From Komagataeibacter xylinus (lineage in GTDB: Bacteria; Pseudomonadota; Alphaproteobacteria; Acetobacterales; Acetobacteraceae): DNA of 64,000 nt. The position numbers and the translations under genes were made by a program. The stretch spans positions 2,765,001 through 2,829,000 of the forward strand of contig NZ_CP041348.1 of assembly GCF_009834365.1 (NCBI RefSeq). The letters are read 5' to 3'. The notes below the pieces were generated by a model that saw only the letters and a program-made list of their open reading frames with translations, did no database searches and had not been told where the DNA came from. This document shows, in pieces, positions 23,877 through 32,797 of this stretch (the first letter of the stretch is position 1; every line of letters starts with the position of its first letter).

Positions 23877-26390
23877 TTACCAGCTATAGGTCACCTTGCC
23901 GATCACATTACGGTTCGCACCGATATAGCAGCCGGTATCGGCACCCGCGCAGCTGGGATAGTACCGCTGGTTGAGCAGGTTCTGCGCGGTGACCTGAAAC
24001 AGCATGCCCTTCATCCGTGGGGCTATGGCATCGAGGGAATACTGTGCCTGCGCATCCACCAGCACATAGCTGGGTGTGACATATTCCAGCGTGTTGTCCA
24101 CCAGCGTATTGCCGTTGTAGCGCACGCCCGCGCCAAACCCCAGCCCCCGCAGCGGGCCATTGCGCAGGTCATAATGCCCCCAGACCGAGAATGTCTGCTT
24201 GGGCACCGCAATCGGGCGTTCGCCGGTCAGGTCGCCGCTGCCGCGCGTATAGGCCACGTCCTGATAGGTATAGGCCGCGATGATGTTCAGGTTGCGGGTC
24301 AGGTCCACATGGGCTTCGAGTTCGATCCCGCGTGAGCGGATGCCGCCGGTCTGGGTATAGAAGTCGATATGGACCGGATCGGTGACCAGCACGTTGCTCT
24401 GCTTGAGGTCATACAGTGCGGCCGTGAAAAACCCGTTGAAGCCATGCGGCTGGTATTTCAGCCCCACTTCAAACTGCCGCCCCCGGGTGGGCTTGAACGG
24501 CGTGCCATTGAAGGACAGGTTATTGGCAGGCTGGAAGGATTCCGCGTAATGGAAATAGGGTGAAAGCCCGATGGGGAACGCATACAGGATGCCGCCACGC
24601 CACGTCGTGGCTTGGTCCGACTGGTTGAAGCTGCCGCCGCTATCGGTCTGGTCGCGGGTATCGATGGTGGACCAGTCATGGCGCACGCCACCCTGCACAT
24701 GCAGGTGGCCCCATGTCATCTGATCCTCGCCATATATGCCTTCCTGGTTGGTGGTGATGCTCTGGGCTTCATATAGGTCCAGCTTGCCGATGCTCTGCCC
24801 ATAGGTGGGCGCGAAGACGTCGAGCGAGGGCGCATCGCCGTAATACAGGTTGGCGGAATCACGGATATTCTGCCAGTTGCCGCCAATGATCACGTTGTGT
24901 TTGACCGGCCCTGTGCGGAAATGGCCAAGGATCTGCTCTTCCACCGTGATCGTGTCGAAATGCTCCTCCGACCCGTAGGCGGCGCGCTCCAGCGTGCGGT
25001 TGTCATCATCGAGCATCCCGCCCGAGGACACCTGCTGGAAAAACGCCCCCACATTTGCGTAACGGGCAAATGATTTGAACGTCCAGTTGGGCGCAATGCG
25101 GTAGCTCAGGCGGTAGTTCACCGCCGTCTGGGTGCGCTTGTAGGTCTCGAAATTGGGATCGCCGGGGTAAAAGTGGTCCGAAATCTTGCCATTCGGGTTG
25201 GGCAGGATGGTGCCCTGCAGGGGGGCAGTATCAAAATTGCCGCCACGCGGGTCACGCTGCCAGAAGGCGGACAGCGTCATGGTCAGGCGGTCATTGGGGG
25301 TCCATGTCAGCGATGGCAGGACGCCAAAGCGTTCGTTGCGGGTGTGTTCGTCCTGCGTGCCGGACGTGGTGGCGGTTGCCGCCACGCGATACAGCCACTT
25401 GCCGTCGCGGTCGATCCGCCCGCCAAAATCGGCGGTGCCGCGCACGTAGCCGTATGTTCCGCCCTCGACCGAGATGGAGTGGACGGGAGTGGCCGTTGGC
25501 TGTTTCGTGGTCAGCACGATGGCGCCCCCGGGATTGGACTGCCCGTACAGGACCGATGGCGGCCCCTTGAGGATGTCGATCTGGTCGAGCAGGTAGGGGT
25601 CGATCTGCTGGGTGGCGTAATAGGCACCATTGAACAGGCGCAGGTTGTCAACAAACTCATCCGCGCCTGCGGCACCCTGAAAGCCACGGATTTCAACCAT
25701 GTCGAACCGCGTGGTGTAACCCGATGCCACATCGCCCGACACACCCGCATTATACCGCAGGGCCTCGGCTATGGTGCGGGCATTCTGCTGATCGAGCTGC
25801 GCACGGGTCACGACGGATACGGATTCCGGGGTTTCAATCAGGGGCGTGTCGGTTTTGGTGGCGGCACTCGAATTCTTGGGCACAAGCCCGGCCCGCCCCG
25901 ATGTGGCGTAAACGGCGATCTGCTCTTCTTTCCAGCCTTTTCTGCCGCCCCCGTTCCCCTGCCCTTCCACCCGCACCGGATCAAGAGTGATGGCGGCTGG
26001 TGCGCGGAAGAGCGAGACGGAATGCGTCCCGGTTCTGTGGTAACTGATGCCCGTGCCCGCCAGAAGGTTGGCAAGCGCCTGTTCCGCTGTCATCTGTCCG
26101 CTCACCCCCCCTGAGCGTGCGCCTGCTATCGTGGCGCTGTCGAAGGCGATCTGCAGGCCGGTCTGCGCACCAAAGGCGGCAAGCGCGCGGGCCAGCGGTT
26201 GGGCGGGAATACTGAAGGGCTGTGCCTGTGATGGCGGGACGGCCACGTTGCCCTCAACCAGGGGTGCCGCTACGGCATGATGGCCCGTGGCGGCCCACAT
26301 GACGAACAGCAGGGCGGACGTGCCCGTAAGCAGGCTGGATCGGGAAAGCCGGATGCGATTGTGGCGGCACGGCAGAAGAACACACGGCAT
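23877..26390 (-). CDS. TonB-dependent siderophore receptor with signalling (STN) domain, copy 2
   Basis: An outer-membrane receptor of 837 residues. A basic, hydrophobic signal sequence is followed by an STN signalling domain (about 57-108, FSIPAQPLARALAAFGAQTG). The plug begins near KTDTPLIETPESVSVVTRAQL and includes ILKGPPSVLYGQSNPGGAIV, and the barrel ends GKVTYSW. The arrangement and plug motifs resemble ferrichrome/hydroxamate receptors of the FhuA/FoxA type, though ligand assignment is tentative. It is followed by its own fecR-like and fecI-like genes upstream on the same strand (receptor last), so it is a transducer-type receptor regulated by surface signalling. A TGCAA-N5-TTGCA palindrome lies about 35 bp upstream of the start. 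Confidence 0.93.
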   Translation of the reverse strand: MPCVLLPCRHNRIRLSRSSLLTGTSALLFVMWAATGHHAVAAPLVEGNVAVPPSQAQPFSIPAQPLARALAAFGAQTGLQIAFDSATIAGARSGGVSGQMTAEQALANLLAGTGISYHRTGTHSVSLFRAPAAITLDPVRVEGQGNGGGRKGWKEEQIAVYATSGRAGLVPKNSSAATKTDTPLIETPESVSVVTRAQLDQQNARTIAEALRYNAGVSGDVASGYTTRFDMVEIRGFQGAAGADEFVDNLRLFNGAYYATQQIDPYLLDQIDILKGPPSVLYGQSNPGGAIVLTTKQPTATPVHSISVEGGTYGYVRGTADFGGRIDRDGKWLYRVAATATTSGTQDEHTRNERFGVLPSLTWTPNDRLTMTLSAFWQRDPRGGNFDTAPLQGTILPNPNGKISDHFYPGDPNFETYKRTQTAVNYRLSYRIAPNWTFKSFARYANVGAFFQQVSSGGMLDDDNRTLERAAYGSEEHFDTITVEEQILGHFRTGPVKHNVIIGGNWQNIRDSANLYYGDAPSLDVFAPTYGQSIGKLDLYEAQSITTNQEGIYGEDQMTWGHLHVQGGVRHDWSTIDTRDQTDSGGSFNQSDQATTWRGGILYAFPIGLSPYFHYAESFQPANNLSFNGTPFKPTRGRQFEVGLKYQPHGFNGFFTAALYDLKQSNVLVTDPVHIDFYTQTGGIRSRGIELEAHVDLTRNLNIIAAYTYQDVAYTRGSGDLTGERPIAVPKQTFSVWGHYDLRNGPLRGLGFGAGVRYNGNTLVDNTLEYVTPSYVLVDAQAQYSLDAIAPRMKGMLFQVTAQNLLNQRYYPSCAGADTGCYIGANRNVIGKVTYSW

Positions 26391-26423
26391 GGTCGGGTCT
26401 CACGGGCGGACGGTTGGCAGAAA

Positions 26424-26440
26424 ATGCAAACGAATTGCAT
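26424..26440. promoter_or_regulatory. Palindrome upstream of the second receptor gene
   Basis: ATGCAA and TTGCAT are separated by five bases, giving a perfect 17-bp dyad 34 bp upstream of the receptor ATG. It resembles the TGCAA-N-TTGCA type of Fur/Mur site reported in alphaproteobacteria. It could be a second, direct metal-dependent control point, independent of the sigma factor. Confidence 0.4.
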
Positions 26441-26535
26441 TCGCGTATATCCATGTCCGTTGAGACGATTTATTTTTAACGTGTGGGTGAAACTTTTTTT
26501 AGCGGTCCCCTGAAAAAAGTGCTGCGGTGGGTTCA

Positions 26536-27528
26536 TCAGGGGGCTTTGTGGTCCGCCAGTACCAGGGTGAGGCCTGCAGGGAGCGTGACAAGCCTGCTGC
26601 CATGCAGCGCGCACAGGGCTTCCAGCGCCTCCCTGGGATGATGCAGGTCATACACGCCTCCTACCGGGATGGTGTCGTGCTCAAGACCATGGGTCACGAT
26701 GGTACCCGGATAATAGCGCCCCAGTACCGCGACCGCGTCAGAAAACCGTACGTCGTTCAGCACCATCTGCCCTGACCGCCATGAACCGACATCCTCCGGG
26801 TCGATCGTGCCGCGATGGGCCTGCCCCGTGTGCTGGTCGACCGCCCATGTCTGGCCGGCGGTCAGGCGCAGGGCGGGGGCGGACTGGCGGGATACGCTCA
26901 CGATCCCCTCGCGCACGGCAACAGTGACATGGGGCCCGGCCATCTGCACATCAAAGGCGGTGCCGATATCGCGCGTCGTCACATTCCCTGCCCTAACGGC
27001 AAAGCTGCGTTTTCCGTCATGCACGATATTGAAAAACGCTTCCCCGGCCAGCAGCGTAACCCCCCGTTCCCGACCCGAATAATGCACGGCGATGGCGGAA
27101 TGACCTGCCAGGGTCACCGCCGTTCCATCCGACAGACTGACCGTGCGGGTTTCGCCCGTTTTCGTGTAATAATCGGCCTGCAGGCGAAACATGAGGTCGG
27201 GCGTGGCAAAGGCCAGCAGGCTCGCCGCCACCGGCAGCATGCAGGCCGCCGCAATCCGCAACGGGCGTGCCCGGGCAGTTCTGCCAGCCGCAGGCCGCCG
27301 GGGTGTTGCGGGCCGGTCATGCGGGGGCGTTACGGGAACCATCTGGCCCGTAAGGGCCCAGATGCGTTCCATCCGGCGCCACGCCCGCTCATGGTCGGGG
27401 TTCTGGGTGTGCCATGCGGCCCATTCCGCCCGTACCGTTTCATCATCGGGTACCTCATTGAGGCGGATTTTCCAGGTGGCGGCTTCCAGCATGGCACGTT
27501 CGGCGCCCGGTGTTGGCTGTGTGTTCAT
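26536..27528 (-). CDS. FecR-family regulator, copy 2
   Basis: This 330-residue membrane regulator is the partner of the second receptor and sigma factor. The N-terminal cytoplasmic part contains EWAAWHTQNPDHERAWRRME. A membrane helix lies near residues 92-110 (IAAACMLPVAASLLAFA). The FecR periplasmic domain includes TRTVSLSDGTAVTLAGHSAI and GEAFFNIVHDGKRSFAV. The C-terminal region, ending GLTLVLADHKAP, would contact the receptor STN domain. It lies 145 bp upstream of the receptor gene and 99 bp downstream of the sigma gene. Confidence 0.9.
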   Translation of the reverse strand: MNTQPTPGAERAMLEAATWKIRLNEVPDDETVRAEWAAWHTQNPDHERAWRRMERIWALTGQMVPVTPPHDRPATPRRPAAGRTARARPLRIAAACMLPVAASLLAFATPDLMFRLQADYYTKTGETRTVSLSDGTAVTLAGHSAIAVHYSGRERGVTLLAGEAFFNIVHDGKRSFAVRAGNVTTRDIGTAFDVQMAGPHVTVAVREGIVSVSRQSAPALRLTAGQTWAVDQHTGQAHRGTIDPEDVGSWRSGQMVLNDVRFSDAVAVLGRYYPGTIVTHGLEHDTIPVGGVYDLHHPREALEALCALHGSRLVTLPAGLTLVLADHKAP

Positions 27529-27627
27529 CCGTGCCCATCCCCATTTGTTCCGCGCCAGGGGCGTTGAACGTATTTCCAGGAACAGGGACGGCGCAGGTGC
27601 CTGTTTTTTAACGCCAGGGGGAAAATT

Positions 27628-28137
27628 TTATGGCTCCATGTCTGGCAGGGCGGCGGCACAGGCCACCAGCGCGATCTGGATCATCCTGTGCACACGTGTG
27701 GTGGAAACATCCAGAACGGTCGCGATTTCCTGCAATGTGTAGCCACCGATGCGATACATCTCGAACGCGCGGCGGGTGCGTGGCGGCAGGCTGGCCAGGG
27801 CATGTGCCACGGTATGCAGTTCCTGCCGGTGCCCGCAATGGGTTTCGGGCGATATGGACCCCGCACCTGTATCAGCCAGCAGGGTATGATCGATCTCGGT
27901 CGGGATCTGCTTGCGTGCGGCACGGAGATGATCCAGCGCCAGATTGCGTATGATCGTGGTCAGATACGCAACAGGCTTGAACACGATCCCCTGCCGCCTG
28001 ACGGATGCGACCTGAACAAACGCATCCTGCACGATATCCTCGGCTTGTGCCGCGCAACCGACCATGGATACGGCGAAGGACACGAAACGCGACCGGTTTG
28101 CCAGATAGGTTTCCAGAAGGTGATCGGTCGAGGCCAC
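27628..28137 (-). CDS. FecI-type ECF RNA polymerase sigma factor (intact)
   Basis: This 169-residue sigma factor has region 2 (LLETYLANRSRFVSFAVSMV, AEDIVQDAFVQVAS, YLTTIIRNLALDHLRA) and region 4 (LPPRTRRAFEMYRIGGYTLQ, then EIATVLDVSTTRVHRMIQIAL). It should direct transcription of the adjacent receptor gene when FecR relays ferric-siderophore binding. The start is a GTG at 28137, the only start placing all of region 2 in frame. A strong Fur-like box lies 62 bp upstream. It is only distantly similar to the IS66-disrupted sigma factor, so it may not replace it. Confidence 0.9.
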   Translation of the reverse strand: MASTDHLLETYLANRSRFVSFAVSMVGCAAQAEDIVQDAFVQVASVRRQGIVFKPVAYLTTIIRNLALDHLRAARKQIPTEIDHTLLADTGAGSISPETHCGHRQELHTVAHALASLPPRTRRAFEMYRIGGYTLQEIATVLDVSTTRVHRMIQIALVACAAALPDMEP

Positions 28138-28199
28138 GGCCTGAAGGTTCCTTGACAGCGTGCGTCAGCGCCCGGACGGGGCACGCGCCTTCCTTATAT

Positions 28200-28218
28200 G
28201 AACATAATAATCATTATC
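28200..28218. promoter_or_regulatory. Strong Fur-box-like site before the second sigma gene
   Basis: The 19-mer GAACATAATAATCATTATC matches 16 of 19 positions of the classical Fur consensus. It lies between the sigma gene (minus strand) and the PepSY gene (plus strand), so it may repress both in iron-rich conditions. Confidence 0.65.
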
Positions 28219-28370
28219 AATAATAAAACTGCACTGTGATTTTTCGATACATTCCGGATTGTCAGACATGCCATTCCTCAGCAGTGCGTTTGGGAGAGCG
28301 GATGGCCGAATATGCGAACGCGTCTTATTTTCTTTTATTGCCCTGCCCTGATGGGCGTGCCAATGCATGA

Positions 28371-29561
28371 ATGATGGCTGTCCTGACCCTGAAAACCGTT
28401 CGTCCGGCCCTTGTGCGCCTGCACCGATATACGGGGCTGCTCCTGTCGGGCGTGCTGTTAATTGCAGGGCTTACGGGAAGCATCAGCGTATTCCGCACGG
28501 AAATTGACGCGGCCCTCAATTCTGACCTGTTCCATGCCCCTGCCCCGACACGCCTCCTGCCTGTTTCAACACTGTTGGCGCGGCTGAAGCTGCAGCGTCC
28601 TCAAACACAGGTAACTGCCCTGCTCTACCGCCCCCCTGCGGGGCGTGCGATCGAGGTTTATTCGTCCGAAACGGTTACGGGCAGGAAAGATCCGGTTGAA
28701 AACGAAATTTTTCTCGACCCCGGCACGGGGCGCATTCAGGGCATGCGACCGGTCGAAGGCTGCTGCTTCAACCGTCGCGTGCTGATGTCTTTTATATACC
28801 GCGTTCATTATTCCCTTGATCTGGGCCAGGCGGGCATGTGGGTCATGGGTCTCTCGGCCATGCTGTGGTCGATTGACTGTGTGGTCGGCCTTCTTCTGAC
28901 CTTTCCGTTGCACCAGCCTGCATGGCGGCAGGCGTTCTGGCGGCAATGGCGTAAGACATGGACGATTGGCCTACGGCGTTCCTCCATACGGATCACGTTT
29001 GACCTGCACCGGGCCGTCTCGCTCTGGTTATGGGTTGTCCTACTGGGCATTGCGATAAGCGGGGTGGCGCTGGCGCTTGAGGATGAGGTTTTCAACCCCG
29101 TCATCCGGACCATCCTGCCTACCGCGCCGCCCATGGCGGACACACGGCTCCCGGCCCATCCGGTTACGATTGATCAGGCGGAAGGCCTCGCCGCAGGTTT
29201 CGTGCAGGCTCATGGCAGCGGCGGGAGACCGGCCGCAGTGCTGCTGGACCCGGATGGTGGAACCGCCATGTTCTACCTTTTCAGCGACCAGGGAACAGAA
29301 CCCTCCGGGCTGGGAAGTCCCATGGTTACCGTAGATCTGAAAACCGGTCAGATTACGGCAGGTGATATGCCCGGTCAGGGGGCTTCGGGCAATCTGGTCA
29401 TGCAGATGCAGTTGCCATGGCATAGCGGCAGGATAGCCGGGCTTGGTGGCCGTATCCTCATATGCCTGTCGGGTCTGGCCGTGTGCATGTTGGTGGTAAC
29501 GGGCATCATGATCTGGCAACGAAAGCGGCAGCCCCGTCAGGCGTCAGGCCAGATAGCCTGA
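28371..29561 (+). CDS. PepSY-associated transmembrane protein, copy 2
   Basis: A 396-residue inner-membrane protein with four hydrophobic segments and periplasmic PepSY-type regions. Motifs include VRLHRYTGLLLSGVLLIAGLT (helix with conserved His), IYRVHYSLDLGQAGMWVMG, FDLHRAVSLWLWVVLLGIAIS and a C-terminal LSGLAVCMLVVTGIMIW. Histidines at helix borders fit the heme-binding pattern of PepSY membrane reductases. It is transcribed divergently from the intact fecI-like gene, with a Fur-like box between them. It is a second candidate ferric-siderophore reductase in the island. Confidence 0.82.
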   Translation: MMAVLTLKTVRPALVRLHRYTGLLLSGVLLIAGLTGSISVFRTEIDAALNSDLFHAPAPTRLLPVSTLLARLKLQRPQTQVTALLYRPPAGRAIEVYSSETVTGRKDPVENEIFLDPGTGRIQGMRPVEGCCFNRRVLMSFIYRVHYSLDLGQAGMWVMGLSAMLWSIDCVVGLLLTFPLHQPAWRQAFWRQWRKTWTIGLRRSSIRITFDLHRAVSLWLWVVLLGIAISGVALALEDEVFNPVIRTILPTAPPMADTRLPAHPVTIDQAEGLAAGFVQAHGSGGRPAAVLLDPDGGTAMFYLFSDQGTEPSGLGSPMVTVDLKTGQITAGDMPGQGASGNLVMQMQLPWHSGRIAGLGGRILICLSGLAVCMLVVTGIMIWQRKRQPRQASGQIA

Positions 29562-29633
29562 GAAACTGCTACAGGGAGCTGAAAAGTCAGAATGCCGACA
29601 TTCGGATGCCAGTGTCATCTCTGCACGCTCACG

Positions 29634-29654
29634 CCTGCCGCATCATGCGGCAGG
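29634..29654 (+). terminator. Hairpin downstream of the second PepSY gene
   Basis: A perfect 9-bp stem with a 3-nt loop (CCTGCCGCA-TCA-TGCGGCAGG) lies 73 bases after the stop. No T-run follows, so termination is likely but unproven. It immediately precedes the IS5 remnant. Confidence 0.4.
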
Positions 29655-29670
29655 GTTATGCCGTAGGCTA

Positions 29671-30028
29671 GGGCGTGTCATCAGTTAATTCCAATAATAG
29701 CGGAGACAAGTTGCACTGCTGCAAGGAAGGTTGATTTCAGCTTGTCATAGCGTGTTGCAATGCCTCTGAACTGCTTCAGTCTGGCGAAGAACCGTTCGAT
29801 GATGTTTCGTTTTTTATAAATTGAAAAACGGGTTTTCCGTGGACAGATACAGTTTTTCCTTGGGGGGATAACCGGTGCGATCCCCCGCTCTTCGAGTTTT
29901 TCGATGAGGGGATCGGCGTCATAAGCCTTGTCGGCGATGAAGGCCTCGGGATCGATTTCATCGAGCAATGGCTCTGCTTCAGTGATGTCCGCCCTTTGCC
30001 CAGGTGTCAGGGAAAGCGCCACAGCCTT
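29671..30028. mobile_element. IS5-family remnant
   Basis: One end, beginning GGGCGTGTCATCAGTTAATT, carries the 3' half of a transposase gene that stops ten bases inside it. No matching second terminal repeat was found in the next 500 bp, so the other end is gone. The junction with an unrelated MFS gene fragment lies near 30020-30030. Confidence 0.65.
29681..30022 (-). pseudogene. IS5-family transposase, C-terminal fragment
   Basis: About 113 residues of a DDE transposase remain. FIADKAYDADPLIEKLEERG carries an aspartate of the triad, and IPPRKNCICPRKTRFSIYKK leads to IIERFFARLKQFRGIATRYD with the catalytic glutamate. The N-terminal half, with the first aspartate, is missing, and an in-frame stop lies just upstream at 30029-30031. 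It is not functional unless complemented by another copy. Confidence 0.75.
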
Positions 30029-30292
30029 TCACGCAGTATCGACAATGGCATGGGGAATGGTGGCGGCCGGCGATTGCCATCCGAGGAAGGTGGCGCAGAA
30101 TATTGTCAGGTTTGGGTCGCCGATTTGCTGCACGATGTTCAGAGCGGTCGTTGCCATGGGGATATCCGGGCGGCTGATGGATCCGTAGCACACGCTTATA
30201 GCGAAGACGCCGACTGTGCCTGTTCCACCACGCCCGGTGCCCTGACAAATTGCGGCGGATGAACCGGGTCTATCTTTCATTGCGGCTTCTGC
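30029..30292 (-). pseudogene. DHA2-type MFS transporter, C-terminal fragment
   Basis: The segment SISRPDIPMATTALNIVQQI followed by TIFCATFLGW matches the region before the last helices of 14-helix drug/proton antiporters (EmrB/QacA group). There, a loop with R-x-x-I-P-x-A-T precedes the conserved ALNI(V/L)QQIGG stretch; here the GG is DP. Upstream the homology fades within a few dozen residues, and downstream a stop and the IS5 remnant cut it. It is a decayed fragment of a once larger efflux gene. Call based on motif recognition only. Confidence 0.55.
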
Positions 30293-30511
30293 CCTGCCGG
30301 AGGACAGAAGCGGTCCCGGTTTCCGGGGAGAACTGTTGATTTTATGGATAGTTATCGAACGGTTCGGGTCTGAGAACACCAGTCAGAGAAAGATCGATTT
30401 CTACCTGACGATGTTTTAGTAAGCAGATGTTGAAGCCGTCACTGGACGATGCTGCTGCGCTAAATATTGAATTTATATTGAAATTTGTCAGATCAGGATA
30501 AAGCTCCCCTC

Positions 30512-31627
30512 TTATCCCGCGCGCAGTTTGAAACGGGTGATTTCGGATGGCCTGCCCAGCCGGAGCGCAAAACCCGGCCAGAGTCCGGTGCCATTACTGA
30601 CGTAAAGCACCATGCCGCCCACATCGTAGCGCCCTGAAACAAACCCGCTGTTGCCGCGCGCGACGAGACGGTCGAGGCCAACAATCATCCCGCCATGTGT
30701 ATGCCCCGACAATTGCATGGCGACACCGCATGCGGCCGCTTCACGCGCATTACCGGGCTGATGATCAAGCAGCACGACCGGGGCGTTGGCAGGACGACCC
30801 GCAAGGGCCGCAGCCAGATCTGGGCCAGCCTGTCCATGCGCGGGTGCTGACCGGTCGGTAACCCCGGCAATGACCAGTCTGGCCCCTCCCCTTGTGATGA
30901 CCGCATGGCGGTTTAAAAGCATGTGGAAGCCCAGTTCAGACAGGTGCTGCATCCAGTCGGCATAATCGAAGAAATATTCATGGTTTCCCGGGATCGCCAG
31001 AACACCGTCCGGCGCATGCAGTTGCGCAAGCGGTGCCACGTCAGCACGGCGCATGGCCACCGAGCCGTCAAGGAAATCGCCCGTTACGACAATCATGTCG
31101 GCATCGGTCACGTTGGTACGCTCCACGACCGCCCTCGCCCATCGGGCGGGAAACAGCCGACTGATATGCATGTCGGTCAACTGAACCAACTTATATCCAT
31201 CAAACGCTGGCGACAGGCCGGGAATGGTCACAATCACGTCCCTGACCGGCGGCACCCGCAGCGCATTGGCGACGCCGATGGCGGCAAGCCCCCCGGCAAT
31301 ACCTCCCACGACCACCCGTGCTCCAACCGAAATATGCACCGGCTGCCACGTTACCAGCGCGACCAGTAATGTACCGATATCAAGCGCGATCTGAAGCAGT
31401 GTGAGAAACAGGATTGCACCGAATGCCCAGTTGAACACAATAACAAGCAGCCGGGGAAATTCCGGGGCAAAAACGGACCCCGAGGAAAGCCGGGACCAGT
31501 AATGGTAAAGTGCGGCTACGACTACCAGTGTGGCAGCAACCACCTTCAGGCCCAGAGGAAGCGGTAACGGCCATAACCAGTTCAGGATGACGACCAGAAG
31601 GGGCAGGCCAAAAACAACAAGGCGCAT
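30512..31627 (-). CDS. Membrane-anchored metallophosphoesterase (calcineurin-like)
   Basis: A 371-residue protein with four N-terminal hydrophobic segments (about 1-125) and a C-terminal metallophosphoesterase domain. The metal ligands are visible as QLTDMHISRL, TGDFLDG, IPGNHEYFFD and GHTHGG. The layout resembles YaeI/YkuE-type phosphoesterases, some of which hydrolyse UDP-2,3-diacylglucosamine or other phospholipid-like substrates at the membrane. The exact substrate is unknown. The gene is flanked by pseudogene debris on one side and an SDR gene on the other, and appears monocistronic. Confidence 0.87.
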   Translation of the reverse strand: MRLVVFGLPLLVVILNWLWPLPLPLGLKVVAATLVVVAALYHYWSRLSSGSVFAPEFPRLLVIVFNWAFGAILFLTLLQIALDIGTLLVALVTWQPVHISVGARVVVGGIAGGLAAIGVANALRVPPVRDVIVTIPGLSPAFDGYKLVQLTDMHISRLFPARWARAVVERTNVTDADMIVVTGDFLDGSVAMRRADVAPLAQLHAPDGVLAIPGNHEYFFDYADWMQHLSELGFHMLLNRHAVITRGGARLVIAGVTDRSAPAHGQAGPDLAAALAGRPANAPVVLLDHQPGNAREAAACGVAMQLSGHTHGGMIVGLDRLVARGNSGFVSGRYDVGGMVLYVSNGTGLWPGFALRLGRPSEITRFKLRAG

Positions 31628-31754
31628 TCAATATCCTCGCACGAAAGCGCAGGGAGACATCTTCAATCCCCCTGCACCCGGACTATCCATATCGGTAAAA
31701 TGTCTGTTGGACGTCAGTTCTGCCCATTATGCCAGAAATCAGGGCGCGGGTGGC

Positions 31755-32735
31755 TCAGGAAAATTTTTCCCCGACCATGTCCTCGCTTTTTGCCCACAGC
31801 GCCTCGGCATGCGCGGGATTGACCGCATAGGCCCGCACGCCCGCACTGACCAGACTGATCGCCTGATCATCGGGCACAACCGGGCTTACGTGGCAGTCTT
31901 CGCAGTAATGGCCGCCGACGACGTCCGCTTCCGCCACCGCGCCCGCCCAGACTGCCGTGGCCGCCCCCTGTGGAATGGTCTTGAACTGGAACGGCGGCTG
32001 GCCTGCCGCGGCAGCCTGTTCGTTGATCCTCGCTACCATCGCCTCAATGCCGCCTGCTGGCATATAACGCGTCAGTTCGGTCAGGATTCCACCGGGATGC
32101 ACCGCCGCAGCGCGCACGCCGCGTGCACGGTGCCGTGCGTCAAACGCAACGGCAAACAGGATATTGGCGGTCTTGGAGCGCCCGTAGGCGATGAACGGGT
32201 CGTATGGCGTCTGTTCAAAATTCGGGTCTTTCAGATCAACATCCGCAAAGCGGTGTCCGGCCGAAGATACATTGACCAGCCGGGCGCCGGGGCGCATCAG
32301 CCCCGCAATCCGGTTGACGAGAACGAAATGCCCCAGATGGTTGGTGCCGAACTGCGTCTCGAACCCGTCCTTCGTATGGCCGAACGGCGTGGCCATCACG
32401 CCTGCATTGGCGATGACCAGATCGAAAGGCAGACCGGCTGCGTTCAGCTTATCGGCGCAGGTGCGGACACTGCCCAGATCCGCGAGGTCCAGGGCGACCA
32501 GTTCGAAACGCCCTCCCCCACGCGCCGCGTCCGCACGGACCTGCGTGGTGGCATGTTCTGCTTTTTCCAGATTGCGCGCAGCCCCCACCACATGGGCGCC
32601 ATGGGCTGCAAGGGCGCGTGCGGTTTCAACGCCCAGACCCGCGGAAACGCCGGTTACAAGCATGCGTTTGCCCTTGAGCGATACGCCGGAGAGGACCTCT
32701 TCCGTTGTCGAGCCTGCGCCAAAAATCTGTGTCAT
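31755..32735 (-). CDS. Short-chain dehydrogenase/reductase
   Basis: A 326-residue NAD(P)-dependent oxidoreductase of the SDR superfamily, of the retinol-dehydrogenase/WW-oxidoreductase-like type. It has the cofactor motif TGVSAGLG (about residue 28), NAGVM after strand 4, and the catalytic YGRSK (Tyr-x-x-x-Lys). Homology begins at MTQIFGAGSTTEEV, so I place the start at 32735; the longer open frame overlaps the regulator gene on the other strand. A TetR gene is divergent, with two GGAG-N5-CTCC palindromes between them, suggesting direct repression. Substrate not predictable. Confidence 0.88.
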   Translation of the reverse strand: MTQIFGAGSTTEEVLSGVSLKGKRMLVTGVSAGLGVETARALAAHGAHVVGAARNLEKAEHATTQVRADAARGGGRFELVALDLADLGSVRTCADKLNAAGLPFDLVIANAGVMATPFGHTKDGFETQFGTNHLGHFVLVNRIAGLMRPGARLVNVSSAGHRFADVDLKDPNFEQTPYDPFIAYGRSKTANILFAVAFDARHRARGVRAAAVHPGGILTELTRYMPAGGIEAMVARINEQAAAAGQPPFQFKTIPQGAATAVWAGAVAEADVVGGHYCEDCHVSPVVPDDQAISLVSAGVRAYAVNPAHAEALWAKSEDMVGEKFS

Positions 32736-32797
32736 GGGTGGAACTCCCTGAAAGAATGCATCCGTTTTTTGCCGAAATGGCATGCGGGATGTTATGT

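Noticed and set aside
30293..30511. Possible short gene between the MFS fragment and the phosphoesterase gene
   Set aside because: Open frames here are under 60 codons, lack ribosome sites and have no recognisable content.
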